A stretch of 64,000 bases of DNA from Pelecanus crispus (taxonomy: Eukaryota; Chordata; Aves; Pelecaniformes; Pelecanidae), in assembly GCF_030463565.1 (NCBI RefSeq), contig NC_134643.1, forward strand, positions 128,012,309 to 128,076,308, written 5' to 3'. This document shows positions 1 to 14,900 of this stretch, piece by piece (within the stretch, counting starts at the first letter, position 1; each line of letters begins with the position of its first letter). The notes under the pieces were generated by a model that searched no databases, was not told the DNA's origin, and worked only from the letters and a program-made list of their open reading frames with translations. A program made the translations under genes and the position numbers.

Positions 1-3000
1 ATCCTGAGTACAGACTGTTCAAATTGATACCAAAACTGTTGTTATACCTTACTTCCTTTCATTTGCTTATTGGCTATATTGACTCACTGCTGTTGATCTA
101 AGCTATATTTTCTAGCCTCCTTATACAGCTGTTGCTGCCAGTGGTTCTAAAACTGTATTTCTAAAATAGTCAGGCCTGAGTGGAGACTGCTTTTAGTGGT
201 GCCATGGCAGAGCAGGCAGGAGCCTTGTGTTGCTTTTTTGAAGTCTGGGGCAAAGCCCTGGGTAAATACTCTATCCATTGGTTTTGTATGGTTTCTGCAT
301 CACGTGGGTCAGGCTCCCAAATTCCTCATCTCAGAAAGACATGCAGTACAGTGTGGGAAGTGGAAGACCATCAATTACCTACTTTCTTCCTGAATATTTC
401 CCTATATTGGGGTATTTGCTATGAATATATCATTACACTTTTAAAAGCTGTATAGCCACTGGCCTTTTGTCTCTTAGCTAGAAAGTATTGCGTATTCTGC
501 AAGGAAAAATTATTTCTTAGAGTTAACTGAGGTAATTACTTCCACGCATTGAATACAACTCATAAGATGATCAACATATCTTTGTGCGGTATGTCCCAGA
601 AATGTCCAGGAAAACAATCCGCTGTAGTACTTCTGAGGGATGCTAGAATGACCAGACTGGGACCTGTATTTTCATTTATCCACCAAACTGGTATAGGCAG
701 TGGCATTGAAAGCTTTCCCTTGCATCTCTGCCTTGACTGTTGGATAGCTGATTAGTAGTATTGCATTGTTGGATCTTGTAAGGGGAGGTGAGGGAAAAGA
801 CACTTATGCTAATGATTTTCATAGCTGCTTTTAAGAAAAGTAGCCTGAGTCAGGTCATCAGAGAAATTTGGAGGGTCGAAAGCATACTGAGAGAAGAGGT
901 GTTTTCCTAAGCTCATGTCTGCTGCTGTTTGTACCTGTCCTCAAACACATGAGGAGCTCATGGAACAGATAGTTCTCACTTTGAATTTAAAAAAAAAAAA
1001 AAATTGTGATTTTTCCTTGTGTGTTTTCGATGAGCAGGGTTTGTAGAATCCTGAAAAATGGTGAGGAAACTCTTGATGAGACATGGCCAACAAAATGCCT
1101 TTTTGTACTGCTTCTGACTTGCAACATTATTAGCCTTTCTTCATAGACGGGGTCTGCCAAGTTTATACAGACATCAAGGAGGCTTACAAAGCTCAATCTG
1201 AAAAATACAGTATTTTAAAATATGGTGGTGAAAGGTAGAATTCAGTACTATAAGGGTTTCACTTGATTCCTCAACTAGCAAAAATGTTATGAGGTAGGTA
1301 AATATCAGAATTGAGGGTGGGGGCAATACATTCAGAACAAAGATGTCTGTAATTAGTTTCATAAGTGGAGATAATAAATATGGTACAGTAGAGCGGAAGC
1401 AGCTGGAAAATGGCAACAGAGCATGCTCAGAAAAACTGAAGGCAAAAGGCTAGAGATGTAAGTACTGGCTGCTGCAGTTTTTGTTGTTGTCAAACACATT
1501 AATTCTCACTGGGTTGGAATGTTAGAATCAGTGGACCAATTTCTAATTTCATGCTCATTCATGCAAACCTCATGAACTTCAGAGGAATTGTACACACATA
1601 ACAGCAATAAATTAATTAAAACCTGGAGTTTGAACTGGAAATATATTATAGAATGATTAATGGCTTATTTTTTAATTTTGAGTTAATAAATAACTACATA
1701 TTTAATGAAATGGCTGTAATGTGCTTAGTGCACATTGTGCATCTGGGGTTTTTTTAACCTGGTTTCTTAATGAAGTGAGGCTGATACAATCACATTGTCT
1801 TTGTCATTCTCTCTTCTAATGGCTTTTGAACTTGGTGGCACATCTCAGTGGAATTTAATGGAGGTAGAAGTCTCAAAGCAGTTTAATCATTAGGACTTTC
1901 ATGAATAGAAGTCCATAGAAAGCTGGGTAAAAGGAGAAGATTGTATTACTCCTTCTACTGAGAGGCACATAGTATCTTTTAGATACCAGTGAATCCATGT
2001 GAACGTGGAGCCTCAAGACGCAACTGTACCCAAGAAAGTTGTAGGACATCTGCCTCCTTGCCCTTTACTTGAGAGGTATATAAATAAGGGAGGAAGCCCA
2101 GAAGGATGCAAAGCACTTAAGAACTTTCTCATCAGAGAAGAGAAAGATCAATACTATGGGGAGCAGCCTCTGAAGTCAGACAACCCTGCAGCATAAGGCA
2201 CTAAAAGGCAATGAAAGTGTGCCATTTGGTTTGAGCTGGGCTTTCCGCTAGCGCTGTCCTGCAGCGTGGCTGTGAAAAGCAGGCACTGGGGGAGGATGTG
2301 AAAGCAGGGAGAGTACTAAAGTTGCCTGCAGTTCTCAGTGTGGCTGCGCAGGAGGAAATAGGGGTTTTGTGGTGAAAGGTCAATGTTGTGAAGTGACAAG
2401 GTGCTTTAGGAAAAGAAGGGAGAAAAAGAGATATTTCTACCACCTGGTCTATGAATATGCACATGAAATGGGTATACTTTTAAAAAAGAAAAAAATAATA
2501 GTGCTGAGACCTGCTGTCTTAAGCTAGGGCAGATGTTTACTTCCTAGACACTTCACTACTGATCCTAATATTATGTGTCAGATGCAGAAGTGTTGCTTCT
2601 CCTTGTTTCAGCAAATACTGATTTCCCCATCCTCTCCCCAGCCTGACCATGGGATTCAACGAAACAGCAGCTGACCACCCTTCACCTGTTGGTCTGTCCC
2701 TGAATTGCCTGGCTGTCCTATGTGGGCAGGAATGCAGACAAGTAAAGAATTCCTGGGTTAAGGTTAACTTCTTAGAAGTCAAATACAATTAAGTGAGGGA
2801 TTGGCAAAAGGGACACTGGGAGATTCTGTATCCAGCATTGAAACTGGAAGGATCAGGCAAGATGACTAACCCATTTTTTGGTTGATCCCTGTCCATTTTA
2901 AGAGGAAGTGCAAGTAAACCGGCTGTGCTTTATGGAGCAATTGGGCAAATGCTGTCCTCGATAGGTGCCAGAGGGGGACCATCTGTGCTTTGGCTGCTGT

Positions 3001-5682
3001 TCTCTTTACCCTGTAGCACTACTGGTAAGACTTGCAGTCCCCAGATGCACAGGGGTGCAGGCAGCCCAGGTGCAGGCGCACGAGGCCCCTGTGCCGTGTT
3101 GCCAGCCAGAACCATGCAGCTCTGAAGTCCTGCCAGAGCAAGACCGGTACCCAGCGTGTGGGACAGGGCATCGGCGCATGAGTGATAAATCCTGTTTTCC
3201 ACGTGTGATGAAGCCAGAGAAGCAACATGCTGCAATGTCTCCAGCTTTCTGTCTGGTAAAAAGGGATGTGTCCTTTTTGGGTCCGTAATGTGGCAACGTC
3301 CTTAATGTAAGGGACAAATACCAGAGTGCTCCAGACTTTGCTCAAAGCAGAGAGGCCGTGGAAGTGGAACCAAGCCATTTTATCTGAGGATAATACTTGA
3401 CATTTCCTTGTGCCATTTGTATTGTGTTTTGGGCCTTGTCCGAAAGGGGCCAAGCTGTGCATTGAAAGGCAGTAAGTACTGCTGTAATGACTATGATAGA
3501 CACAGTCATCAGCAAAGCTGCTTGCATGTGGCTGTACAGAAGCCAAGTAGGGATTAAAAAAAATAATTGGGGGTGGGGGGGAGGTTGGGTTTTTTTTCTG
3601 GTTTGTTTGAACTGGTTTTTTGAAAGAAACCAGATGAAGAGAACAACTCTGATCTTGGAAACAAAGAACTTGGTAGTTAATGTTTGGTGGTACTTAATAC
3701 AATGACTTGAAGAACATGCCAGTGGAAAAAATAAATGAGCCCGTTGTTGTATTAGGGAGTCGAAACATCGAATATCATGGGCTACCTCCCATACTGTACG
3801 TGTGAACACTGGTGCGGTGTTTTGGCTGTATGAGACAACTGTACCCTGTAACCCTTTGGGGAGGGGAGAGAAGGAGGGCTCCGCTGGTTTCTTTTTAAAC
3901 ACAAGTCTCTGCTTTGCAACAGCTGTTCTTAAAGTAATTTATTAGTGGAAGAAATGTTTCTTCCATTCTTACAGGAAAACATTGGGAGAATTTAGATTAC
4001 TCATCTTAAGCTTCAATATCAGCTTATTCAACTTGCTTTGCTTTCAGTGGTTAGGCACAATAGTGGCTCTGTTGAAACAGACTTTTTCCCTCTGTAATGT
4101 GCTTCTGAAGTGGGTATGTTACTAATGATGCAAATAGATTTTAATTGTGCAAAAGCTGGACACTCTGTGCCTTGAAAGGCAGTACCTGATTTGTAGAAGA
4201 GACTGTAGAAAACAAGCATTCACAAGTAAAATTGCTATTGAGTTTTATAAATAGCACCATACTGTAAGCAGGTGGCAAATGAAAATGGTTTGGTTCCTCA
4301 CAGCTGGCAGGTACTTTATTTTCAGGCATTGTGAACTTCTGCATCACCTTCGGATGCTTGACTTATCAAAAGTATTTGTTACCATCTACTGGTTAGTCTG
4401 GTCATTTGCAACACTTGTAAAAACTGAGCATAAATACTGGCAGCAAGCTTTGGCTGTGGCAGAAAATCAGGGTCATGCTTTTATTTTTTGGGTGAGATGT
4501 TGAGGCTGTGGTTTGACAGCCTGGTTGGCCCAGTTGTAGGGCTTCTAGTACCCAACGCATCAAAAAGGCCAGGGCCAGATAACGCAGGGTTTGGAGTAAA
4601 CTCAATCTGGTGGCTTGGTAAATACATCTTATTGGGTTAACTTTGTACTGGCAGGATGCGTGTTGGATCAGACTTGTCTGTCTAAGCCACTACGACTTTC
4701 TGCTGGTTCAGACATCGCCCATCTTTCTGCAGCTGGTATAAATATGGCACGTGCTCAGAGTTAAGTGCTCTGGCTAATTCGGCAGAATCAAGATTCTGTG
4801 CCAAAGCCCTTTCCAGGTCAAGTTGGTACTGTTACACATCCTAAGGTTTTACTTTTATTTTACTTTTTTCCCCACACTAACTGGGGATAGTTGATCATGG
4901 AACTGTGGATTGACAATGTGAGAAGTTATTAAACTTGTTCCAGCATGGGGTTTGGATGTAGGAATACCTAATTTCCATTTCCATGCCTTAGTGTTTGCCA
5001 GACTGATGCCCTGTGTGACCAGCCCTGCTCTTTCCATCCTGAATTTCACTGCAGGATGAAGAGCCTGCTCCCCAGATGGACTGCTCTACTCTTCTAGTCA
5101 AAGTAAATGCTTAACGAAGTCTCTGTAGCCCCCAGCAGCCCTCACTCGGTGCTTGTTCGGGAGAAGTGTGTACAGAGCAGTGGCTTTGAAGGCAGGCCAG
5201 GAAGGCATCGGTTTGTTTACGCAGCTCCAGAGGCTCAGCATGCCATTTATTGGGTGTGGGGGGCTGCGGCTCCTCTTGTAGCTCAGGGACAGCAACCCCT
5301 GAAGGTACAGCAGTCACGGTGCAGCTTGTTTACCAATTGGGACTCAACTGCTTCACTGTGAGTGCAGGGGTCTGTGTTGCCCCTAGCATTAAGTCCAATT
5401 ATACGATCTTCGTTTGAAGAGAGGTGTGAGATTCGTCTTCAGCAAACGATAATCTTCTTGGTGGGCTGTAAATTGCAAATAACGATTCCCTTCTATTTTT
5501 GGAAGTGATTTGCACCGTCAGTAGTTTGTGTGAAGACCTGAATGAGGCAGGCTTGGAGGGCAGTGTTTATTGGGTTGGGTTCCTGTTGCTGAAGTGGCAT
5601 GGACGGTTTCAGGGCTCCCACTTTGCCCTTCCTTGGGGCTTGTAAATCCAGTCTCCATTTGATTCTTTTCTTTCTCTTTCAG
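1..5682 (+). other. AGPAT3: Upstream intron (or 5' flank) of AGPAT3; no exon recognised
   Basis: The first coding exon opens with a splice acceptor at 5681-5682, so this stretch is intronic, with one or more non-coding 5' exons upstream or hidden here. I see no protein-like exon, CR1 or LTR. Overlapping open frames at about 2.9-3.9 kb sit in locally GC-richer sequence but resemble nothing known. There is an A13 run near 990-1002. Confidence 0.6.
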
Positions 5683-5731
5683 GACAGTTATTCTGAGTGA
5701 CGGCCCTTGCACACGCTTCTGAGTTGTTATC
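5683..5731 (+). other. AGPAT3: AGPAT3 5' UTR part of the first coding exon
   Basis: A pyrimidine-rich tract ending TTTCAG at 5682 defines the acceptor. The 49 nt before the ATG at 5732 contain no upstream ATG, so initiation at 5732 should be direct. Confidence 0.8.
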
Positions 5732-5909
5732 ATGGGCTTCATTGCCTTTCTGAAGACCCAGTTCATAGTTCACCTCCTCATTGGGTTCGTCTTTGTTGTG
5801 AGTGGACTGATCATTAACTTGATTCAACTATGCACGCTAGTCCTCTGGCCCATAAACAAGCAGTTTTATCGCCGAGTAAACTGTCGCCTTGCCTATTCGC
5901 TTTGGAGCC
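5732..5909 (+). CDS. AGPAT3: AGPAT3 coding exon 1
   Basis: Encodes residues 1-59 plus the first base of Q60. The segment carries the N-terminal membrane anchor ([19 protein letters not shown]) and the conserved [19 protein letters not shown]. The donor is GTGAGT at 5910. The first base C joins AG of the next exon to make Q60. Confidence 0.97.
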
Positions 5910-8900
5910 GTGAGTATGCTTGAAGGGGGCATGAGGGCTAGGGGTGGGGAGGGATATGGGTTTTTTTCCTCTCCGTGTTAATTGAAGAAAAAATCATATA
6001 TACACATGTATATGTATACACACACACAGACACATGAGAGAGAGAAGTGCTAAGTTAGAAGTAGACTTTTTCAGAGCAGTTCAAAGCAGCCATCTTTTCT
6101 GAAATACTGGGAAAACATACAGAAGTCAAGTGACTGATACATATTGTCACTCTTACTTGAAAGAAGTGGGAAGTAAAGCTCCTCTCCACCTCAAGCCTAT
6201 CTTGACTGGTAGGAAATTCCTGATTCTGTCTCAATACCATCTTCATCCTGCATTGGAGCCTGTGCTAAATGATGGGGAAGAGGGAATTCACAGAGACTGC
6301 TTCAGGTATTGTGATACTGACCACTTCGGAGCTCAAGTTGACTGTGTGGTCTGCGGAGAGAGATGTCTGTCTTAAAGTATCTAATGTAGATGACTCTATA
6401 GCTGAACTGTGTGACAACTTCAGAGTCCTCTTACACCCTACAGCGTCCATCTGTGACACCAGTGTCTCCTCTTTTCTTCTGCCCGTGGGACAGCTCTACA
6501 GTGAGTGCAGCTGCTTTGCTCTCCTCTTTCAGACCTTTGCAAAACTTCCTCCCTGCGGGTGGTTTTTTTTTCTCCTCATACAGCTTAACAAGGGGATTAG
6601 ATTTCTGAAATGAACATTTAGAAGGCTTCTTATTCCAAATGTCACCTCCTGTTTCAGCAGTGAATCATCTAATTTCTTTCCATTCTCCATCCTCTCCTGG
6701 TATGCACGGCCACTTACCTTAGTGCTCAGCATCCAACTCCCACTTTGGGTAAATGAGTCACCTAAGTGAGTACTTAAATTACAGTTGAGTGGTCCACTGA
6801 CAGGCACCCACATTTCTTAAATCATCGATATGAAGTACTACCAACAAAAACTCTCCAAAGTGTCTAGTTCAGTTTCTTTTTAAGCTTGTTGTCCTTGTCC
6901 TTCCTGTGCTTTTTGTCCTACCTATTGAGAATGTTGTCCGAGAAGCACAGGAGAAAGGAAATTAAACAGAGAGTGGCAGGCAAACAGTCAGGAGAAAAGG
7001 TACTGTGATGGAAGAGCTTATAGGTAGAAACTTCAAAATTAGCTTGGTTGGAGGCGAGTGGGTGTATATGGGATTTTTTTTTTATTGGCTTGTAAGAATT
7101 TATTAATGTGCTTTTAATAATCTAGAATCTGATCTCATCCTGAAAACTCTTGTTGCGCTAATAGTCTGGCTTCTCTGAGGATATGAGCTGCTTGTGCCTG
7201 CAAGACTTGTAGGTTCAGACCCTTGCTTTCTACAAGTTAGCATTGTGCATGGAAAAATCACATTTTAAATGCTGTTATATCTTGTATACACTGGAAACAA
7301 CCTACACGATTGTTCAAAAAGGTTTGGAGAAGCTCAGTAGATAATTGGGTTGTAGCTAGAATAATATACCTTGTGTATAGCCTATTATAAATTAAATGAT
7401 TCAGAAATTAAACTATGAAAATTAACGTAAATATTATATGGGAATGCAGAGTGCTGATGGCCTGTAATAGAATGGCTGACAGAAGTTCAAATGTTGCCAT
7501 TCATAATGAAATATATTTCATTATGTGGAAGCCTTTTGGCAATGAACCTGTTGTTGGTGTTCTGTTCCGGATGCTACGTTTTGCTCACTTACTCCAAGCT
7601 GTTTAGTTTTAAGATGAAGGGCGTTCATGCAAGAGCTGTCTATAACAAAAGCTGCTCTGCCTGTCTGGCAGAGGATTGGTGTGCAGGGGTAGATACACAG
7701 GTGATCATGTATCAGGGTATGTACTATAGCCCACTGAGAATCGGGCTGTATTCTTACTGTATCTCTTCTCAAACACATAAAGCACAGCTTCACAAGGGGA
7801 AGGAGATAGACTCTATGCAGTGTTCGTGGCAGACGTTTGGGGAAAAAACATCTGTCAGTCTCTGGCCTCAATGTAAACCCTTTGCAGCACATGTGATTCG
7901 TGACGGGTAGTCTGTACTTCAAGCTCTCCTACACCAGCTCCTTTCAGATGACTCACGCCTTTGGAGAGCGCAGTGCATTTGGTTTAGTCCGGTTGCAAAA
8001 ATAATCTCTCAAATGTTAGTACTTCAAACTGAGAGGTGTGCTGTGCCTCTTGTTTGCTTTGTTTCTGGGTGGCTTGCGAGGCCGTAAACCTGCTGGCTTT
8101 GGCAGGTGGGAGCCCTGGCCGCAGGAGGGGGGTTGCTGTATTGAGGTGTTTCTTGTCCTCCACAGGAAGTATCCCAAGCAGCTCAAGTGTTACTGTCCCT
8201 TTGTTCAAGAGGATGGGCTTGCTGTAGCATTGGCGGGATCGGTGCCACGCAAAATAGCTGTAACCCACGCACCAAAAAAAAAAAAAAAAAAAAAGGAAAT
8301 GAGCCCACTCACAGTTATAATGACATCGTTTATCAGTACACTTGTAAAGGACAATCTGTTTCCTTGTATTAATTCTCTGGCTCATCAACCCTCCTCTCTC
8401 AGTATGAACGCTGGCAAATCTCTCGGCAAAGCTTCCTCCACTATTTTAGAGTGAATGGTACAAGAAATGCTTTGCAGAATTATTTTCCTGCTTTTGAAGA
8501 AGAAACACACACATTTTATTTTATCTTTGATAAGAAAATGCAGGAACTGTAGCAGGTACTGGAGATGTTCCTCCTTAGTACATAGACAGAAATGGAAAGG
8601 GAAAATTGCTCAGAGTACCACGCTGTGTTTGGTACTGCTACTCCATTCTCCTGGCCACCTGCTTGGAAGAGTGTAGCTCTCAACTGAGGACACTCTTGCT
8701 CTCCTCTTTCCCCTTTTACCGAGCCAGGATAACCAGAGCAATAAAGGTAAGTGATCACATCATTCGCAAAAGAGACAAAGCTGAAAAGCAATGATAGAAA
8801 GCTCTAGTTGGTATAAACTATTATTCTGTCTTTCCTCTGCTGTATTTCCAGTTTACCAGGGTTACACTGTCTTAATCAGCAAGTGCATAACTTTGTCATG

Positions 8901-11900
8901 CCTCCAGATGAGTGAGTCTTGAAAATGATACAGGCGAATAACCTGGCAGATAAGTGGTCACATGGGGCTTACAGTGAAAAAACTAGTGCTAGAGAATCTA
9001 TGTATCTTCAGCAGACCAGGATTGGTTTTCCCTATCATTTACCTAAATACTGTGTTTGCCTTCTCTCTGATGTGGTGCAAAATTGGACCCCCTCTTATTG
9101 AGCAGTATGGATAGATTACCCTGTTGTGATCCCACTGATCACAAGCCCTTGTGCAGGAAGGCGCTGCTCCATTTTGCATAACCGGGGTCTCTCGATGGAA
9201 AGCTGAAATACTGTGTGGCAGAACCTGGTGTAGGGAACCAAGAGGGCACCTTCCAGTTTTGACCCTGCAAATTCGTCGTCGTAATGTGGGAAGAGTTGGA
9301 CTCTTTAACTGCCATATTTGTGCAACCAGATTTTGATTGCATCCATATCTCATTGAAATGAGAAAATGCCAATGACTACAGTTTGCATGGAAGCAAATCT
9401 TCCTACTGGGAGAATGAACTATTCTCATACTTTTTATAGTTGTCCCATGATACAAGCAATGCTTTCCATCTGCCTGGTTGTAGTGAAATTGGAGAAAACA
9501 GCTAACCATAGCAACTATATTCAGTGTGTGCTGAATTTAAGTGGAAGGGGTTTTTTTAAGAGGAAAAAAGGGGAGGTAGAAAATAAGAAAATTGGGTAAC
9601 GAAGGAAATGTTCACGGTGAAGTAAGAGAGATGCTGGAATACTGAAAAGCTGGAGAAGACAAAGGAGAAAGGGCTCATTCTTTCTTTTGCAGTAAGAGAA
9701 AGACACAGTTTACCATTCCTGGCTTTGCCCAGCTATTTTGATAAATTAGTGATAAATTAGCTTGATTCTCTGCTGCTTCTGACTCTGTGTTGATGACCAT
9801 AATATAGAATGATTAGAGTCCTGTGTTCTAATATTAAAAGCTATTGCAGAAGATCTATGGCACTGTATCCCTTTAGTTAAAAGCCTTTATTGGTCTGTTT
9901 ACCTCTATAAAGCTTGCTTCATGTTGAGTAAAAGCATTAGGCTGCACCTATGCATAATTTGTCTTCCACCTGGGAGACAATGTATTCATTTAATGGAGCA
10001 ATCAACGGCTCAGCTGTCTGGTTTCAGGCACAAAGTTTTGGGTTTTTTTCCAGTGATCATGACATTTCACATCCATAATATGATGCTAATACTTGTCACT
10101 GTTAAAAACTTGTTAAATTATCCATAATGCATATATCTAGTGCCCTAAATACTGCTTAAGGATGGTCATGTTGTTTGGTCTATACCTGTTTAAGCTCTCA
10201 TTTCATCTCTACTGGGTTCTATTGAAAAGGTGACAGTGTTGTTCGGAGTCGGAAGAAACTAGGCACTGAATGGGGCTGGAAACGAAATGCTAAACGCTTT
10301 CTGTAAGCAGCACCCCTAACTCCTCTCTCCATCTTCATCATGTTTGTCAGAGCTGGTAATGCTGCTGGAATGGTGGTCAGGCACAGAGTGCACCTTGTTC
10401 TCAGACGAGGCCACGGTGAACACGTTTGGGAAAGAACACGTCATCATCATCTTGAATCACAACTTTGAAATCGACTTCTTGTGCGGCTGGACTATGACAG
10501 AGCGCTTCGGAGTGTTAGGGGTACGTGGGGCCATGAGCTTTCCCTTCATCTGGAGGACTAGAGGTCTATTTAAAACCCATGAACATACAGGTTTTTTGCA
10601 TTTGAGTTTCCAGATATAACTCCATCAACTCTTTGTCATCTTAACTTTAATGTCTTTGATCTCATTGTACAAATTGGCAAATGACATTTTTTAATTGTTA
10701 TTTTTTTGGTTTTCTCCAAGAGTTCCAAAGTTCTTGCTAAGAGAGAGCTACTGTATGTGCCCCTAATTGGCTGGACGTGGTACTTCCTTGAGATTGTTTT
10801 CTGCAAAAGGAAATGGGAAGAAGACAGAGATACGGTTATTGAAGGATTAAAACGTTTGGCTGATTATCCTGAATATATGTGGGTAAGTGTCAAGTTCCTC
10901 CTCTAGTATTGACTGCTTAGAAGTGAAATGGTGGTGGAGACACTCATGTGGTACTGTAGCCTTACATACTGGGAGAAGTTCTGCTCACTACATTCTTCAA
11001 GTGTCATCAAGGAAAACCTGTGCTCTGTTTCAGGAGGTCTTTTGGGATATGCTGGTAAAGTGTTGCTCTGTTTGCCTGTTGGTAAGGGAAGTGATTTGGG
11101 AAGCAGTTCAGAAGCTTGCATAGATGATTAGAAGCTTGATGATAATTTATAAATCAGGCTTGTGTAATACTTGTAAATTTTATCTAAACTTATTTTTACC
11201 TTTAAAAAAAATAACAGCCCATATTTGACTACTGAATCTATATAACCTTAAGCTACATTTTCTGAGGGAGGCTAAAAAGACACCTAACCAAAAAAGTTTT
11301 TTCTGGAGAAGTGAGTGATTTTGGGTGAGAGGGATGCACAGACCATGGATTTTGATAGGAAGTTCTTATTAGTATGTTCATTGATCTGTGAAATGACAGG
11401 TTTCCCAAAAAGTCTCTATGAGAACATATGGCAAGCTTACATCTGCTTTTGCAGTTATGCTTTTCCTTTTTATTTTGACATTATTTGAAGTCAAGGGCGA
11501 AACATCTATGTTATGTGCAATGTTAAGATTTTACTGCAACAACACAGTGGTATAATAAAACTATTAACTTTCTTTTAACTCTGAATGCAAACCTTTTGGT
11601 AAATTTACTGGTTTGCTTTTATAGCAGCACATGTAATATACAGTTATTTGGGTCATAAAACGTTTTAAGAGGCTTTTTGTGCATTTTAAGTGATTTTTCA
11701 ATATTATCCAGTAGAGCTTGTTAAAATGAATAGTGAAATAGTACTAGTATATTGTGAATGCATCATTCGTGATTTTCTATCACTACAAAGATAAATAAAA
11801 ATCTGGAGAATGTATTTTAAACTACTTCATTGCTTGAATATATGGATATGAACTATATATATTCTCCTGATTAGTGTTGGGGGGAAAAAAACAAAAAACC

Positions 11901-14900
11901 CTACCAATTAAAAAATCTCAAGACTGTACTTTAGTTGCAAATCTATACATTTTAATGATTCTGCAATTGGGAACCAAGGACTAGCCTCTAGGGAAAACAA
12001 CTAGAAAATATAAATGCAAAATGTAGTTAGCATTGATCATTTAAATCAAGACTTCCTGCTTGGTAATTTAAATCATGATTAAAATTGACTTGAGTAAATC
12101 AATTTCCTAATTTTTGAGCATTCTAAATGCCACAATTAGGGCTGCCTGCGCAACCTTCCTTCATGAGGTCTTTCTCACACGTGCGCTGCAGCCCACTCTG
12201 TACCTGGCTCGCATACTTGGTCCAGAAGGATCACTGCACCGTTGAGTAGAAGAGGGTGATAATTTGCTATAGAGGAAAGAGCTTGCATTGCAGACTGGGG
12301 TTGAGATTGCGGTGTTACACTCTGTACCTTGTGCTGTCCTCACCACTTGGTGGTGATGGTTGGTCAGATTTTCATAATGAACGTGCCTTCAAGGGCCAAA
12401 TGAAGATTGCAGGACCAGCTCCTGTTCTCTCGCTGCACTCTGGCAGGTCTAACTCTGGTGTCTATGGCTTTGCAATTTTAACATTCATTTGACTTACCTT
12501 TTGTGGTGCACAGTATGTAGATACACTACAGAGAAAAAGTCAACCACAGTACTGACAAATAGCAGATGTATAGTGATGCATTTGACAAGTCTTTCTTTTG
12601 AATTGCAACATTACAGTGTTGCATGATACTGCTGTGGGAGAGCAGTAGCAACCTGCCCTTCTCCCTCTCCATCGCTTGCCAAGGTTGCAGAGGTTTGTGC
12701 CTTCAAATGCAGCAGTGTTTTCCATTGCTGGCACAATGGGAATGATGTCCACCTTTCAAAAAGGCCAGGGATAACAGAAATTCACCCTAGGACCCTCAGA
12801 ACGGCTTTGTCTGCTCTTGGCTTTGCATTGCTTCTGGTCTCTCTCTCTCTCAACCAGAGCAGAGGCAGTATAGAGGCTGGAGAAGGACAGATCGATGTTT
12901 TGTGCTGCTTGAAGTCAGTGTGGGAGGATTTCAGTCTTTAATAGTTACTCAGGATACCACAGTCAGAATGGTGCCTTACAAGATGAACGAGGTAAAGGTT
13001 TTAGGGAGAGGTACCAGTTTTTATGAACACAACTGACACAAATGGAAAAAAAAAAAATGGGAAAAGCTTTCAGACAAGTCTGTCTTCAGATGAGTAATTC
13101 TGGTTGTACAGTGCAAATTTGAAATGGGGTAGCTAGTGATTAATATGCTTTTTCCTTAGGTGGTCGTGTACTGATGTTTGGATTGCTTTTTCTGATTTGT
13201 AGATTAGTCCATCACCAGCCAGCCAAAGCCTTCAGGGACTTTTCTTTTTTTAAGTAAATGTTTCAGGTACAACCTTTTAGACTTTTTGTTGCCTTAAATT
13301 TGGTACCAGTGTTGTTAAACATAATTGTAAATGAGTTGTGAGGTGGTGCTTATGCCTGATACTTGATCAAATGAGACAACTGAAGTGTGTGCCATAGAAT
13401 CATAGAATCGTTTAGGTTGGAAAAGACCTTTAAGATCATCCAGTCCAACCATTAACCTACACTACCAAGTCTACTCTAAACCCATCAAGGGTAGACTAGA
13501 CTAAACCATGTCCCAAAGTGCCACATCTACCCGTTTTTTGAACACTTCCAGGGATGGTGACTCCACCACCTCTCTGGGCAGCCTGTTCCAATGCTTGACC
13601 ACCCTTTCCATAAAGAAATTTTTCCTAATTTGCAACCTAAACGTCCCCTGGTGCAGCTTAAGCCCATTTCCTCTCATCCTATCGCTAACTACATGGGAGA
13701 AGAGACCAACACCCACCTCAGTACAACCTCCTTTCAGGTAGTTGTAGAGAGCGATAAGGTCTCCCCTCAGCCTCCTCTTCTCCAGACTAAACAACCCTAG
13801 TTCCCTCAGCCGCTCCTCATAAGGCCTGTGCTCCAGACCCTTCACCAGCTTCGTTGCCCTTCTCTGAACACGCTCCAGCACCTCAATGTCTTTCTTGTAT
13901 TGAGGGGCCCAAAACTGGACACAGTATTCCAGGTGTGGCCTCACCAGCGCTGAGTACAGGGGAACAATCACTTCCCTGCTATGGATGTATATTTATATTA
14001 CACGCATTTTCAGTATTCTGCTTGGTTTCTTGTCTTCACAAGATGTCCTTGTTTTTTGCTTTTTGTCTCATACTAGTTTCTCCTGTACTGTGAAGGAACT
14101 CGTTTTACAGAGACCAAGCATCGTATCAGCATGGAGGTAGCTGAATCCAAGGGGTTGCCTAAGCTGAAATACCACCTGTTGCCCAGAACCAAAGGTTTCA
14201 CCACTGCTGTCCAGTGTCTCAGGGGAACAGGTATTGACAAGCTGCTACTGGTTTGCATTAATTGTAATGTTTTGTTCAGTACACTCTGTGTAGCACAGCG
14301 TAGCATATGCTATTGTTCGTTACGGCCATTACAATTAGTGAGTTGGCAGCAATAAGCATTCAGCATGTCAGCCGTTGCTTTGTGCAACACAACTCTGATA
14401 CCAGTCTTAAAAAATAATAAACCTTTCATATATGTCATTGTTGCTTGGTTCATCAAGTTGTCTTGTGTTTTGATAACACACATGGTATGTAGGTGGGAAT
14501 GTCAGGTGGCTGATACAGATAAATACAACATGTAAACACAAAGTAGTGAAGGACTCTGCTACCTGACATCATTAATGCAATGCTTGCACAAGGCCCTGTT
14601 GCTGTCTAATGCAAGGTTGCTGGCAACGTGAATTGCTGATATAACAGCCATATTTTCTGTTTTGTAACAGTTTCAGCAGTGTATGATGTAACACTAAATT
14701 TCAGAGGAAACAAGAACCCGTCTTTATTAGGAATTCTTTATGGAAAGAAATATGAAGCAGATATGTGTGTAAGGTGAGCATATAATGATGGAGGTGAGCC
14801 CTAAGATGCATGCTTTGGCATGTTGAAGTGTATTCGGATTTTACAGGGTAATGTCATTTGCTGTAGTCCCCTTTTCCTTGCCCTTCGAGGTTCTCTGCAG

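Larger units (their letters stand above)
5910..10350 (+). other. AGPAT3: AGPAT3 intron 1
   Basis: A GT-AG intron of 4.4 kb. It holds a short mixed TA/CA/GA microsatellite (about 5996-6046) and an A21 run (8274-8294). I recognise no exon, transposon or RNA gene in it. Confidence 0.85.

Noticed and set aside
3019-3902. Two overlapping minus-strand open frames of 175 and 186 codons
   Set aside because: They overlap each other and plus-strand frames, have no recognisable domain, and sit in intronic or upstream DNA. Chance is sufficient.
8274-8294. A21 run as the tail of a processed retrogene
   Set aside because: No gene-like sequence precedes it and no target duplication was seen.
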